From Lachnospiraceae bacterium (GTDB lineage: Bacteria > Bacillota > Clostridia > Lachnospirales > Lachnospiraceae), in assembly GCA_024684215.1 (NCBI GenBank), contig JAIKXH010000167.1:1-32113 (forward strand): a stretch of DNA of 32,113 nucleotides. Reading direction: 5' to 3'. Both the position numbers and the translations under genes were made by a program. Below, piece after piece: positions 15,432 through 24,545 of the stretch; within the stretch, counting starts at the first letter, position 1, and every line of letters starts with the position of its first letter. The notes below the pieces were generated by a model that was not told the origin of the DNA, made no database searches, and saw only the letters and a program-made list of their open reading frames with translations.

Positions 15432-17819
15432 TTAAATAGTCAAAGATGTCCTTGCTCCGGCTTTTAGATTGATGCTAACGGTTTTACCATCAATCTCCAC
15501 GCTTTCTTTTGTATCGGCATCAGCAGTAAGGAAAGCCGACGAAAGTTTTCCTTTTTCCCATGAAAGGTCTACTGTTATTCCGCCTTTTGCTCTAAGCCCT
15601 TTTACTTTTCCGCTCTCCCACTCATTTGGAAGCGCAGGAAGCAGATGGATCACTCCGTCTGTGCACTGAAGCACTGCTTCTGCGATTGCAGCGGTTCCGC
15701 CGAAGTTTCCGTCTATCTGGAAAGGCGGGTGATTGTCAAACATATTTGGATTTGTTGAATTTGCAAGGAGCATAACGAGGTTTTCATACACCTTTTCGCT
15801 GTCATAAAGCCTAGCCCACATATTTGTTATCCACGCCCTGCTCCAGCCGGTGTGCCCGCCTCCGTGAGAAAGTCTTCTTTCAAGCGTTGCCCTTGCTGCT
15901 TTTGCAAGCTCCGGTGTTTCACCGGGACTTATCATATCTTCGGGATAAAGGGCAAATAAATGAGAAATATGCCTGTGACCGATTTCAACCTCATTATAGT
16001 CCTCGGCCCATTCTTTAATCTGTCCATATTTACCGATCTCAGGTTTTGGCATTTTATCAAGTATAGCCTTCAATTCATCGGCAAAAGCCTTCTCTTTCGA
16101 AAGCTCATCATCGTTCTTAAAATAACCGCTTTCTTCCAAAATTCCAACAGCCTCAATAATGTCTTCGAAAAGAGCAGTGATTATTTGCGAATCCATAGAA
16201 GGGCCTATGCAAAGACATCCCCTTACACCTTTATCCGTCTCGTAGGTATTTTCGGGAGATACGGAGGGGCAAGTAACCAGTCTGCCCTTTGAATCCTCTA
16301 TCAAAAACTCCGTGAAAAATTCCGCCGCACCCTTCATAAGGTGATACTTGTCTTTGAGGAAATCTATATCTTTTGTATATTCGTAATGTTCAAATACGTG
16401 AAGTGCAAGCCAGGCTCCGCTCATTGGCCATATTGTGGCAGGCATCCAGAGATCCTGCGGCGCAGTATCTCCCCATATATCCGTATTGTGATGGCACACA
16501 TAACCTTTGGTTATTCCATACATTTCTTTGGCAGTGTTCCGACCGTTTATGGCCACCCTCTCCAACAAGTCAAAAAGAGGCAAATGAAACTCCGATAAAT
16601 TGCAGCTCTCAGCAGGCCAATAATTCATTTCGGTATTGATGTTTACCGTAAATCTGCCGCCCCATGCGGGCCACATATCCTTGTTCCAGATACCCTGTAG
16701 ATTAAGCGGCTGCGTCCCCGGTCTGCTTCCCGAGATCATAAGGTACCGTCCAAAATTAAAATAAAGCTCCATCAGCTTATTGTCTGATTTGGATGCAACC
16801 TTTAAGCTGCCATCGTCGGCATTATTACCTCGTTCGTTTAAGCCCTCTTTCATCCTGAGAAGTCTTTCATCAGTAGGAAGATTGCTTGCTCCGTCGCTGT
16901 TATCGTTTAGCTCAAAGCTCACTCTGTCAAAATATTTTTTGTAATCTTCAATATGAGCTTTTTTTACATCCTCATATTTCTTTGAAAGGACCGTCTCAGC
17001 TTCTGCGATTGCCTTTTTCGTGTACTCTTTTCCTTCGTAATAGTTTGTTCTCGCGGTAACGATTATCAAAGCTTCATCGGCATCTTTACATACCAGCTTT
17101 CCGCCGACGGTTTTAATGCTTCCGCCTATGCAAGCGCCGGCTAAAACAGCTGCGAAAAAGATTCCGTTTTCAGAGCCCGTACCGCCGTTATAAAGGATCA
17201 TGTTATCCTTAACCGGCCTGTTATCATCGTAGTAATCGTCTCTGCCGTCAATATCCGCCTTAAAGCTGACTGCGCCTTTCTTTGAAGATTTTACATGCAC
17301 TATCAAAGCGTTATCGGGTGCGGTTACAAAATACTCTCTTGTAAAAGTTACGCCGCCGGTTTCATATTTTACCTTTGCAACGGCCTCACCTATATCAAGA
17401 ATTCGCTCATAAAAAGCATTTTTCTTTGATTCTTTATCGCTGTCTTTAGAATCATTTTCAGCGCCAAATCTTCCGTAGACTTCATTTTCTTTATCACTGT
17501 CAAATTCTATGTGTAAATCGCCAAGAGGCATATAGTGCCTGCAATTGGGGGTTACGCCCTGCATTTTTTCAAAAGCTACCTTTTCAGCAGCGGGGATATC
17601 TCCCTTGAGCAATAGGTCTCTTACTTCTTTTAAGCCTTCTTTTGCATCGGGATTTACGCGGTGTCTTAAGCCTCCTGACCAAACGGAATCCTCGTTCAGT
17701 CCCACAAGTTCCTTTGATATTCCGCCGTATACCATGCCCCCTATTCTGCCGTTTCCTATAGGCATGGCCTCGTTAAAATCATTCGCAGGTTTTGTATATT
17801 TAAGTATGTTTTGGCTCAT
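15432..17819 (-). CDS. GH95 alpha-L-fucosidase-type glycoside hydrolase
   Basis: 795 aa from the ATG at 17819, without a signal peptide. The start lies 2 nt after the HAD stop, with GGGGA upstream; an ATG five codons earlier (17834) is possible. The family hallmarks are present: RFTVNINTEMNYWPAE with the two Asn (N393, N395), PSVSPENTYE with the general acid Glu (E523), HGGGHTGWSRAW, and FQIDGNFGG with D703. Together they match the Asn-activated inverting mechanism of GH95. The family acts on alpha-1,2-L-fucosides (for example on xyloglucan or host glycans), and some members are alpha-L-galactosidases. Being intracellular, it must act on imported oligosaccharides. It is coupled to the HAD gene. 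Confidence 0.92.
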   Translation of the reverse strand: MSQNILKYTKPANDFNEAMPIGNGRIGGMVYGGISKELVGLNEDSVWSGGLRHRVNPDAKEGLKEVRDLLLKGDIPAAEKVAFEKMQGVTPNCRHYMPLGDLHIEFDSDKENEVYGRFGAENDSKDSDKESKKNAFYERILDIGEAVAKVKYETGGVTFTREYFVTAPDNALIVHVKSSKKGAVSFKADIDGRDDYYDDNRPVKDNMILYNGGTGSENGIFFAAVLAGACIGGSIKTVGGKLVCKDADEALIIVTARTNYYEGKEYTKKAIAEAETVLSKKYEDVKKAHIEDYKKYFDRVSFELNDNSDGASNLPTDERLLRMKEGLNERGNNADDGSLKVASKSDNKLMELYFNFGRYLMISGSRPGTQPLNLQGIWNKDMWPAWGGRFTVNINTEMNYWPAESCNLSEFHLPLFDLLERVAINGRNTAKEMYGITKGYVCHHNTDIWGDTAPQDLWMPATIWPMSGAWLALHVFEHYEYTKDIDFLKDKYHLMKGAAEFFTEFLIEDSKGRLVTCPSVSPENTYETDKGVRGCLCIGPSMDSQIITALFEDIIEAVGILEESGYFKNDDELSKEKAFADELKAILDKMPKPEIGKYGQIKEWAEDYNEVEIGHRHISHLFALYPEDMISPGETPELAKAARATLERRLSHGGGHTGWSRAWITNMWARLYDSEKVYENLVMLLANSTNPNMFDNHPPFQIDGNFGGTAAIAEAVLQCTDGVIHLLPALPNEWESGKVKGLRAKGGITVDLSWEKGKLSSAFLTADADTKESVEIDGKTVSINLKAGARTSLTI

Positions 17820-17821
17820 AT

Positions 17822-18505
17822 CTACTTTCCCCATTTGCTGAAATCCATACCGTCAAAAGGAAGTCCGTCCCCCGGCAGATCACCTATTTCCTTGCCATTA
17901 TCCGGGCCTTTTAAATACTCCATTATCACCGGGTACATAATATCATAGCCGTCGAATCTGATGGCTCTCATACCAAAATCTCTTGCGGCATCAACATTTT
18001 TTTGTGAATCGTCTGTAAAAAGACACTCCTCTGGCTTTAACCCATATTTGTTGCAAATACATTCATATATTTCCCTGTTGGGCTTAATTATCTTCTCCTC
18101 ATAGGAAAATACTCCGCCGTCCATGTAATCCTTGAATTCCAGTGCGTCCGGATTGCTCCTTACGATAAAATCGGAATAGTTTGAAAGGAAATATACATTG
18201 TATCCAAGGCTCTTTAGTTCCTTGACCCATGCAGTGGCATAATCCCTTTTTCCGATAAGCTCATGAAAGTTTTCCATCGCTATATCAAAGCTTTTTGCGT
18301 ACTGCCCGGCACTTTCTCTTAAATGAGAAAACACCTCCTCTTCAGGGATAACATTTCTGTCAAGCTCAGTCCACCAGCCGCTCTGCCATACAGCATCGGA
18401 AACTGCCTTTCTTGTGGCTTCGTCTTCAAATAAAGACTCCATATATTCGTTCCATTCAAACTTTATAAGCACCTTGCCTATATCAAAGATCACATTTTTA
18501 ATCAT
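17822..18505 (-). CDS. HAD-superfamily hydrolase (YihX-like)
   Basis: 227 aa. HAD motifs: I FDIGKVL with nucleophile D8 but Gly at the usual second Asp (G10); II LSN (S108-N109); III K141-P142; IV FTDDSQKN (D165-D166). The D-x-G form of motif I is normal in the YihX subgroup, whose E. coli member dephosphorylates alpha-D-glucose 1-phosphate. Its place between the mannose-6-phosphate isomerase fusion and the GH95 gene suggests action on a sugar phosphate, perhaps mannose or glucose 1-phosphate, but this is inference. A tail of about 27 residues rich in Gly and Asp follows the core. An AGGTGA ribosome site precedes the ATG. Confidence 0.88.
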   Translation of the reverse strand: MIKNVIFDIGKVLIKFEWNEYMESLFEDEATRKAVSDAVWQSGWWTELDRNVIPEEEVFSHLRESAGQYAKSFDIAMENFHELIGKRDYATAWVKELKSLGYNVYFLSNYSDFIVRSNPDALEFKDYMDGGVFSYEEKIIKPNREIYECICNKYGLKPEECLFTDDSQKNVDAARDFGMRAIRFDGYDIMYPVIMEYLKGPDNGKEIGDLPGDGLPFDGMDFSKWGK

Positions 18506-18529
18506 TTAAAATCACCTAATTCATCCGGC

Positions 18530-18590
18530 TCATGTATTTCACATTTGAAATCGCCCGGCTTATCCTGTTCATGTATTACACATTTGAAAT
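18530..18590. repeat. 22-bp direct repeat duplicating the 3' end of the fusion gene
   Basis: Copies at 18530-18551 and 18569-18590 differ at one of 22 bases, with a 39-bp period. The right copy holds the last codons and TAA stop of the esterase-isomerase gene. In the left copy the stop triplet reads AAA instead. Confidence 0.8.
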
Positions 18591-20717
18591 AATAAGCTCC
18601 ATTTTGCCCTTAAGCTCTACTTTAGCAGTACCGGCCGGAAGTATCAAATGATTTCCTTTATTAACCTTGTAGCCGTTAAGCTGCCCCTCTCCCGAAAGCA
18701 CGCTCACGCATAGGAAGGGTACGTCTATTGCAAAGTTAAATTCTCCGTCTACGCTTACCTTTGAAACAGTGTAATACTTGCAGGAATACATCTCGGTAAC
18801 CGCATTTGCTTCAGTATTTGCAAAGCTCTTTATACTGTCGCTTGCACTCTTTGCCGGCACGGTTATTACATCGATGCTCTTGTCGATATGTAGCTCACGG
18901 GGCTTTCCGTTCTGAAGTCTGTCATAGTCGTAAACCCTGTATGTGATATCACTGTTTTGCTGAGTTTCCAAAAGAAGGATTCCGCCTTTTATCGCGTGTA
19001 CGGTACCGGGATCTATCTGTATAAAATCTCCTTTTTTAACAGGAATCTCTCTGATGAATTTATCCCATTTTCCGTTCTTTATCATATCGGAAAGCTCTGC
19101 CTTATCTTTGGCATTATGGCCTACAACAAGAGTTCCGTTTTCGGGGCAATCAAGCACGTACCAGCATTCTGTCTTACCAAAGGAGCCGTTCTCATTTACC
19201 TTTGCGTATTCATCATCGGGATGAACCTGTATGCTTAAGTCTGCCTTGGCATCGATGATTTTGGTAAGAAGCGGGAATCTGTCATAGGGAAGGACCCTGC
19301 TTCCGTCCGCAGCCTTGTTTCCAAACAGCTCCGGATGCGTGTTCCAAAGCTCACTGAGCTTTACTCCCTCGTATGCTCCGCATGCTACGATTCCCTCACC
19401 GTTTTTATGTGCGGAGATTCCCCAGCACTCTCCGATATCATCGCCGGGCTCATCATAGCCGTAGTCCTCGCGAAGTCTCGTTCCGCCCCAGATTGTATGG
19501 GCAAAAGCAGGCTTTAAAAACAAGGGCTTGGGATTGCCGGAGGCTATCACGCTAACCAGATAGAAAGGAAGCTCGCTCTTTTCAGGTGCATCTACAATCT
19601 CTATCTCCACGATATGCTCTCCGCCTTTTCCGTGGTCAAGGAGTGTATCAAGGCAAAGCTTATCTCCCCAGGTTTCATCGAAGTTTCCGTCAAGAGTGGC
19701 TGCCACCTTTCCGTCAACCTTTGCAACAGCAACAGGTGCGGGCAGCTTTATAGTTCTCCTGTACTGAACACCGATGCAGCTTCCGCTTACCTTAAAGGCA
19801 ATCTTTGCTCCTTTTTTCGTAGCGGTCCATCCGTTCTTAAATATGTCGGTGATATGGTTTTGTGGCTCGGTATCTGCGGTCCATCCTTCGTTTGAAATGA
19901 TATCCGCATTTTTGTTTCTGTATCTTACCGAATCCTCATAAGCATTGGCAGTAAGGGGGGCCGGGAGTTTATTGCAACTGCCCGAAGCATCGTTACAAAT
20001 ACTTGCAGAAGTGTCGTCGCCGGAGCTTGCCTGTGCGCCTTCTGCCTTGCTGTTTTCTGCCTTGCAGCATACCTCACATTTTCTGATTTTGTCGAGGCCG
20101 TATGTTATCACGCTTGCAACCATATCATGTCCGATATCGTTTGGATGAAGGTCATCGGGTGTAATCTCTCTGTTCTCAATCTCTCCGGATAAAAGAAGCG
20201 GATAGATAGTGCTCTGCATAGAAAATGCAGGGATATTGTAATGTCTTGCAATCCTTGAATGCATGAGCTCAGCGCTTGAACCATTGTCATAGCAGACATT
20301 ATAGAATGTGTATACCGCAGGTTTATTGGGCGCCGATAAAAGCTTTCTCACCACTCCCTCATAGGTTTCCATATAATGGGGAGTGGACATATCGTTAACC
20401 GCATACTCAACGCTTATAACATCGGGATTGTAGCTAAGTACATCCTCTGCTGCTCTTGCGCATCCAAACTGGGAGTCGGTAGCACCGATTCCGGCATTTA
20501 CAAATGTAAGCCTTGCCTTGGGAAAAGTTTTCTCCCACCATGCAAACACTCTTGCTGCGTAGCATTTGGAGGGCTCGGATGCAAGGCTTCCCTGAGTGAT
20601 GGAACCGCCCAAAAAAGCGATCGTTAAGCTCTCTCCCTTTTCGGCACGCTCGAAGGCTGCCTTTAAAGCGGTCGTATCACCGATATTCTTTATTCCTGCT
20701 TCATAATTAATTGACAT
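18576..20717 (-). CDS. Fusion: CE17-type SGNH acetylesterase + CBM35-like domain + mannose-6-phosphate isomerase
   Basis: 713 aa, cytosolic. Residues 1-212 are an SGNH esterase: GGSITQG with Ser39, Gly in NAGIGA, N108 in AVNDM, and D188/H191 in PDDLHPND. A Ser/Ala/Cys-rich linker (about 215-250) leads to a beta domain (255-394) like the CBM35-type module of CE17 mannan esterases. Residues 396-713 are a full-length class I short mannose-6-phosphate isomerase (EC 5.3.1.8), beginning PKPLFLKPAF, with metal ligands Q497, H499, E517 and H574 and Arg594. The reading frame is continuous, with no internal start or ribosome site at the junction (near 19535). The esterase would strip acetyl groups from manno-oligosaccharides, and the isomerase makes fructose 6-phosphate from the final product. 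AGGAG precedes the ATG. Confidence 0.92.
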   Translation of the reverse strand: MSINYEAGIKNIGDTTALKAAFERAEKGESLTIAFLGGSITQGSLASEPSKCYAARVFAWWEKTFPKARLTFVNAGIGATDSQFGCARAAEDVLSYNPDVISVEYAVNDMSTPHYMETYEGVVRKLLSAPNKPAVYTFYNVCYDNGSSAELMHSRIARHYNIPAFSMQSTIYPLLLSGEIENREITPDDLHPNDIGHDMVASVITYGLDKIRKCEVCCKAENSKAEGAQASSGDDTSASICNDASGSCNKLPAPLTANAYEDSVRYRNKNADIISNEGWTADTEPQNHITDIFKNGWTATKKGAKIAFKVSGSCIGVQYRRTIKLPAPVAVAKVDGKVAATLDGNFDETWGDKLCLDTLLDHGKGGEHIVEIEIVDAPEKSELPFYLVSVIASGNPKPLFLKPAFAHTIWGGTRLREDYGYDEPGDDIGECWGISAHKNGEGIVACGAYEGVKLSELWNTHPELFGNKAADGSRVLPYDRFPLLTKIIDAKADLSIQVHPDDEYAKVNENGSFGKTECWYVLDCPENGTLVVGHNAKDKAELSDMIKNGKWDKFIREIPVKKGDFIQIDPGTVHAIKGGILLLETQQNSDITYRVYDYDRLQNGKPRELHIDKSIDVITVPAKSASDSIKSFANTEANAVTEMYSCKYYTVSKVSVDGEFNFAIDVPFLCVSVLSGEGQLNGYKVNKGNHLILPAGTAKVELKGKMELIISNV

Positions 20718-20796
20718 GATAGTTGGTCTCCTATATTCAAGGTTTCATATATGGGTTTTGATATTCACCATATTTATAATACGTTTTGGGAAAGTG

Positions 20797-20856
20797 CCTG
20801 TGATATATTCTTAGAACGATTTAGCGTAGCGATTAGTGAAAAGAATATATCACGGG
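20797..20856. other. Imperfect long hairpin between CE2 and the fusion gene
   Basis: A 13-bp perfect inverted repeat (20800-20812 with 20841-20853) extended by further pairs, with a 28-nt loop containing GCGTAGCG. There is no T run after it, so it does not look like a normal terminator. It could be an mRNA-processing or stability element, or a copy of a dispersed intergenic repeat. Confidence 0.6.
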
Positions 20857-20867
20857 TAATTGCCCTA

Positions 20868-22025
20868 TCAGTTTTTTAATATGCTGTGAATGAATGCGGT
20901 CATCTCGGCTGCCATCTCGTTGTGCTCAGGGATACGTGGATGTCCCGGAGTTGCAGCTCCGTTTCGCTTGTACATGAAATGGTAGAGACCACCGTTTTGT
21001 GACGCACCGTCCTTCATCGAAGTTCCCGGCTCTGTAGCTTTACCATCCTCTTTGTTTATCTTGCTTACCACCTCTTCAATCGCCTTATCCCAGGCGGGAT
21101 CGTGCATGAGAAGCGTGGTCGCACATACAATGGTTACACCCGGATAATATGCGCGGAGTTTTTTTATAAATGCCTCGTACTCGCGTCTCCACTCGCACGC
21201 TTTTTCGCCGTCATAATCTTCCTTCATGATATCAACCGGATTGGCATCATTTTGGCCGAAAGCCAGGATTATCACATCGGGAATCCACTTTGTATAATCC
21301 CAGTGATTCTCTCCTAAAGGCGGATTATATTTTAGCATATCATAACAGGATTTAACACCTCTGAAGTCCTCGGGTCCGTTAAACCAGCCGGTCTTATCAA
21401 GAAGAGATATTCCGCCCTGTGAAGTGTCATGAAGCTCCATATCAAGCGCTCTTGCAACCTGCCATGAATATGAATAATAACTGTTTGAAAACCTTCCCTC
21501 GTTGTTTTCGGGATCGGATTTTCCGACATAATCAAGGGCCTCGCATACCTCTCCGCAGGAAACGCTGTCGCCTATAACTTCAAGCTTTTTTGAAGGTAAG
21601 GATGCTAGCTTTGAAACGGCTTCATTCTCTCCTATTTCCATACCGTAAAAGGTCACATAGTGCTGGCCACCGTCCTGGCGTTTAAAGACCATAATTTCAT
21701 GGTTGCCGGAAGACAAGTTTTTGAAATAATCATCCTCTGAAAATTCTTTTCCGTCTTCGCATCTTACCGCCTCGGAAATATCGTATGTGGTGATTCCTGA
21801 ATCTTTTAATGTTATTTTTCCCTGCTTACCGTCTACGATTACTCCGATGGAGTTTTCGGCCCATGCTCTGTGGTTTTCAAAAGTAAGACGGAGCGTATTT
21901 CCGGTAAAACCTATCTTAAAAAAACTTGCGGCATAGATAAGCACAGGTGCTTTTTTATCTGTAAAATCAATTCTTCCGCTGTAGATAAATTCTGCGGCAT
22001 CAGGTGATATTATTTTTAAGTTCAT
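20868..22025 (-). CDS. CE2-type acetylesterase (jelly-roll + SGNH)
   Basis: 385 aa with no signal peptide. Residues about 1-140 form a beta jelly-roll (ending HYVTFYGMEIGE), followed by an SGNH hydrolase domain: block I IGDSVSCG with Ser154, block II Gly in SQGGIS, block III N259 in AFGQND, and H362 in GHPRIPEH. This two-domain order defines carbohydrate esterase family 2. The Roseburia intestinalis CE2 enzyme works with a CE17 partner to remove acetyl groups from all positions of manno-oligosaccharides, and a CE17-type domain is encoded next here. AGAGG precedes the ATG. An intrinsic terminator just upstream separates it from GH130_1. Confidence 0.9.
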   Translation of the reverse strand: MNLKIISPDAAEFIYSGRIDFTDKKAPVLIYAASFFKIGFTGNTLRLTFENHRAWAENSIGVIVDGKQGKITLKDSGITTYDISEAVRCEDGKEFSEDDYFKNLSSGNHEIMVFKRQDGGQHYVTFYGMEIGENEAVSKLASLPSKKLEVIGDSVSCGEVCEALDYVGKSDPENNEGRFSNSYYSYSWQVARALDMELHDTSQGGISLLDKTGWFNGPEDFRGVKSCYDMLKYNPPLGENHWDYTKWIPDVIILAFGQNDANPVDIMKEDYDGEKACEWRREYEAFIKKLRAYYPGVTIVCATTLLMHDPAWDKAIEEVVSKINKEDGKATEPGTSMKDGASQNGGLYHFMYKRNGAATPGHPRIPEHNEMAAEMTAFIHSILKN

Positions 22026-22065
22026 ATTTTTCTCGTCCTCTCATACACACTGTTTTATACAGCAA

Positions 22066-22090
22066 AACCCCGAAGCGTAACTTCGGGGTT
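22066..22090 (-). terminator. Terminator-like hairpin between GH130_1 and CE2
   Basis: A perfect 10-bp GC-rich stem (22066-22075 with 22081-22090, AACCCCGAAG/CTTCGGGGTT) and a 5-nt loop, starting 9 nt after the GH130_1 stop. On the minus strand four T follow in total, then GC, so termination is probably partial. That would lower expression of the esterases relative to the phosphorylases. Confidence 0.75.
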
Positions 22091-22099
22091 AATTAGTTC

Positions 22100-23275
22100 C
22101 TACTTTCCAAGCAATTCGAGATTTTTCTTAATAAGCTCGCATCTTTGAGCGACACATTCAACACTTCTGCCGGGATCTGCAGGTGTGTTAAATACATAGT
22201 CGGTAAGCTTCTCGATTGTGGTTGTGGCAACATGAAGTCTGGTATCCGAAGATGCATAGTAGATAAATACTTCATTTTTATCGTTTACGATAGCACCATT
22301 GGTGAATACTACATTAGATACATCGCCTACTCTCTCGCCGCCTCTTGGGCCTATAAGCATTCCCGAAGGCTCTGCGATAACCTTTGAAGGATCCTTTAAA
22401 TCAGTGGCAAAAGCATATATTACGTAGCGAAGGCCGGCGGCGGTGTTTCTTACACCGTGAGCGATGTGTATCCAGCCTTTCTCCGTCTTTATGGGCACCG
22501 CACCGGCACCGTTTTTAGCCTCAGTAATAGTGTGATATTTTCTGAGTGAAGTCATTTTTTCCTCATCGATAACTGCGTGAGTTATATCATCACAAAGTCC
22601 GAAGCCTACTCCTCCGCCGCTTCCGGTCTCGATAAAATCGTCCATGGGGCGTGTATAAAAAGCGTACTTTCCGTTTACAAACTCCGGATGAAGTACCACA
22701 TTTCTCTGCTGAGGAGAACGAAGAGTCTGTAAATTATCCAGTCTCTCCCAGTTCTTTAAATCCTTTGTGCGGACGATTCCGGCAGCTGCGGTTGCAGCGG
22801 ACAGATCGTTTACAGTGGTATCCTTGCTTTCAGAGCAGAACACTCCGTAGATATAACCGTCCTCATGCTTAGTGAGTCTCATATCATAGACATTGGTCTC
22901 GTCCTTGCATGTATCGGGAAGAAGTATGGGGTAATCCCAAAACTTAAATCCGTCCACACCGTTATCGGACTCAGCTACCGCGAAAAATGATTTTCTGTCA
23001 TTTCCTTCGACTCTCGCTACGAGATAGTATTTTCCGTTAAGATATATTGCTCCGGAGTTAAAGGTTGCATTGACTCCCAGTCTCTCCATGAAAAACGGAT
23101 TTGTATCTTTACTTATATCGTACATCCATGTTACGGGAATCATCTCTCTGGTAAGTACAGGGTTCTCGTATCTGTCATATATTCCGTTATAAAAATCGGA
23201 TTTTTTATTCTTTCTGGATGTAAGTTCATCTACCTTCTTTTGAAGCTCATAATATTTCTCGTGAATCATATCCAT
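22100..23275 (-). CDS. GH130 subfamily 1 beta-1,4-mannosylglucose phosphorylase
   Basis: 391 aa, the usual size. Phosphorolyses 4-O-beta-D-mannosyl-D-glucose to alpha-mannose 1-phosphate and glucose (EC 2.4.1.281). Subfamily 1 signatures are visible: [18 protein letters not shown] (87-104), the catalytic Asp131 in TNVYDMRL (the same number as the acid of the characterised Bacteroides enzyme), [15 protein letters not shown], and [12 protein letters not shown]. It starts 7 nt after the epimerase stop with TAGGAG overlapping that stop, so translation is coupled. Its substrate is exactly the product of the upstream epimerase acting on mannobiose. A terminator-like hairpin follows. Confidence 0.95.
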   Translation of the reverse strand: MDMIHEKYYELQKKVDELTSRKNKKSDFYNGIYDRYENPVLTREMIPVTWMYDISKDTNPFFMERLGVNATFNSGAIYLNGKYYLVARVEGNDRKSFFAVAESDNGVDGFKFWDYPILLPDTCKDETNVYDMRLTKHEDGYIYGVFCSESKDTTVNDLSAATAAAGIVRTKDLKNWERLDNLQTLRSPQQRNVVLHPEFVNGKYAFYTRPMDDFIETGSGGGVGFGLCDDITHAVIDEEKMTSLRKYHTITEAKNGAGAVPIKTEKGWIHIAHGVRNTAAGLRYVIYAFATDLKDPSKVIAEPSGMLIGPRGGERVGDVSNVVFTNGAIVNDKNEVFIYYASSDTRLHVATTTIEKLTDYVFNTPADPGRSVECVAQRCELIKKNLELLGK

Positions 23276-23282
23276 AATTCTC

Positions 23283-24518
23283 CTAAACTTCTATTCCTGC
23301 AGCTCTTTTCATTACTTCCATGCACATACGTCCATTGTGATAGGGACATTTCCAGGGCTCAACGATAGGCTTTTTAGTGTCGGGATTTCCATCCTTATCA
23401 ACCTGTGAAAACCATTCGCTTCCTCCGCGCTTATCCATCACAAAATCTTTTATAAACTGCCATACGTTTCCTGCAGCTTCTAAGTATTCATTCTTTGATT
23501 TATCTGCCAGGTATCCGTTCAAAAATCCAAGCACAGTTTCAGCCTGTACCCACCAAACTCTCCATTCGTTTACCACACCCTTATCGCATTCGTTTGCAAG
23601 GCTTCTGCCGTCAAATGCGGTCTTATAGATGTTTTCTGTCAGATCCTTTGTGATCGGGTACATCTTATCTTCGTACTTTTTATTTCCGAGAATCTTTACT
23701 CCCCTGTCCATAAGCCAGGCGGTTTCAATATCGTGACCATAGGAATGGAGGTCGATGATCGAATTGTAAGAAGCATCAAAGAATACTTCCTGTCTGTGAA
23801 GAGAAGGATTATAAATCTTGTCCGCAAAGGTATCCATCATCCAGGCAAGTCTCTCGCCGATATAAGGATCCTTTGATACTCTGTAAAGCTCGCTGTACGC
23901 CTCAAAAACATGGAGAAGAGTGTTCATGGTCTTGTCCGCCATAACACCGTTTTCAGAGAGCTTTTCGTTTGATTCCGGCTTAAAATCAACGGTTTTTGCC
24001 TCAAGATATCCGATCTCATCGGTGAAATTATCTTCAATGATTCCTACAAGCCTCTTTGCAAGCTCCAAAGCCTGTCTGTCACCTATGGCATCATAATACG
24101 AAGCCAGTGCATAGATGCAAAAAGCCTGATTATAACAGTGCTTTGTGGTATCTGCGGGAGAGCCGTCATAGTTTAATGACCAGAATATACCGCCGTTTTT
24201 CTTGTCAATGCACTTTCCGACAAGGAAATTATAAGCATGCTTTGCTTCATCTTTTACATCAAGGGCAGTATAGCCATACTTAATAAAATCACCGTCGGTT
24301 ATAAGCCCCTGCTTATACAAAAGTAAAACATTACTGAAAAACCAGGTGATACGGCTGTTTAATATGCATCCCTTTTCCGCCTTCATATTGAGTTCAAGAT
24401 TATATGAAAGCCATCCGTAATATCCGCCATATTTATCATCGCGCAGTCCCTTCCAAAAAGGTATTATCGACTGAAGCAAATGAACTTTCATCTCGCTTGA
24501 CATATTTTCAAGATTCAT
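23283..24518 (-). CDS. Cellobiose/mannobiose 2-epimerase (AGE family)
   Basis: 411 aa, an (alpha/alpha)6-barrel protein of the N-acylglucosamine 2-epimerase family. It carries the cellobiose 2-epimerase signatures [14 protein letters not shown] with His262, RVWWVQAE, and KCPYHNGRM with His394, the two catalytic histidines of EC 5.1.3.11 enzymes. In mannan pathways it converts beta-1,4-mannobiose to mannosylglucose. It lies between the two GH130 phosphorylase genes, which use its substrate and product series. A 93-nt gap with a strong RNA hairpin separates it from GH130_2. The ATG at 24518 follows an AAAGGGATGGG ribosome site. Confidence 0.95.
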   Translation of the reverse strand: MNLENMSSEMKVHLLQSIIPFWKGLRDDKYGGYYGWLSYNLELNMKAEKGCILNSRITWFFSNVLLLYKQGLITDGDFIKYGYTALDVKDEAKHAYNFLVGKCIDKKNGGIFWSLNYDGSPADTTKHCYNQAFCIYALASYYDAIGDRQALELAKRLVGIIEDNFTDEIGYLEAKTVDFKPESNEKLSENGVMADKTMNTLLHVFEAYSELYRVSKDPYIGERLAWMMDTFADKIYNPSLHRQEVFFDASYNSIIDLHSYGHDIETAWLMDRGVKILGNKKYEDKMYPITKDLTENIYKTAFDGRSLANECDKGVVNEWRVWWVQAETVLGFLNGYLADKSKNEYLEAAGNVWQFIKDFVMDKRGGSEWFSQVDKDGNPDTKKPIVEPWKCPYHNGRMCMEVMKRAAGIEV

Positions 24519-24545
24519 ATTTTTCCCATCCCTTTCTGAAGATGA

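Noticed and set aside
20718-20796. Promoter for the esterase-isomerase gene
   Set aside because: TATTAT/TATAAA-like -10 words are present, but no -35 lies at proper spacing, so I could not support a call.
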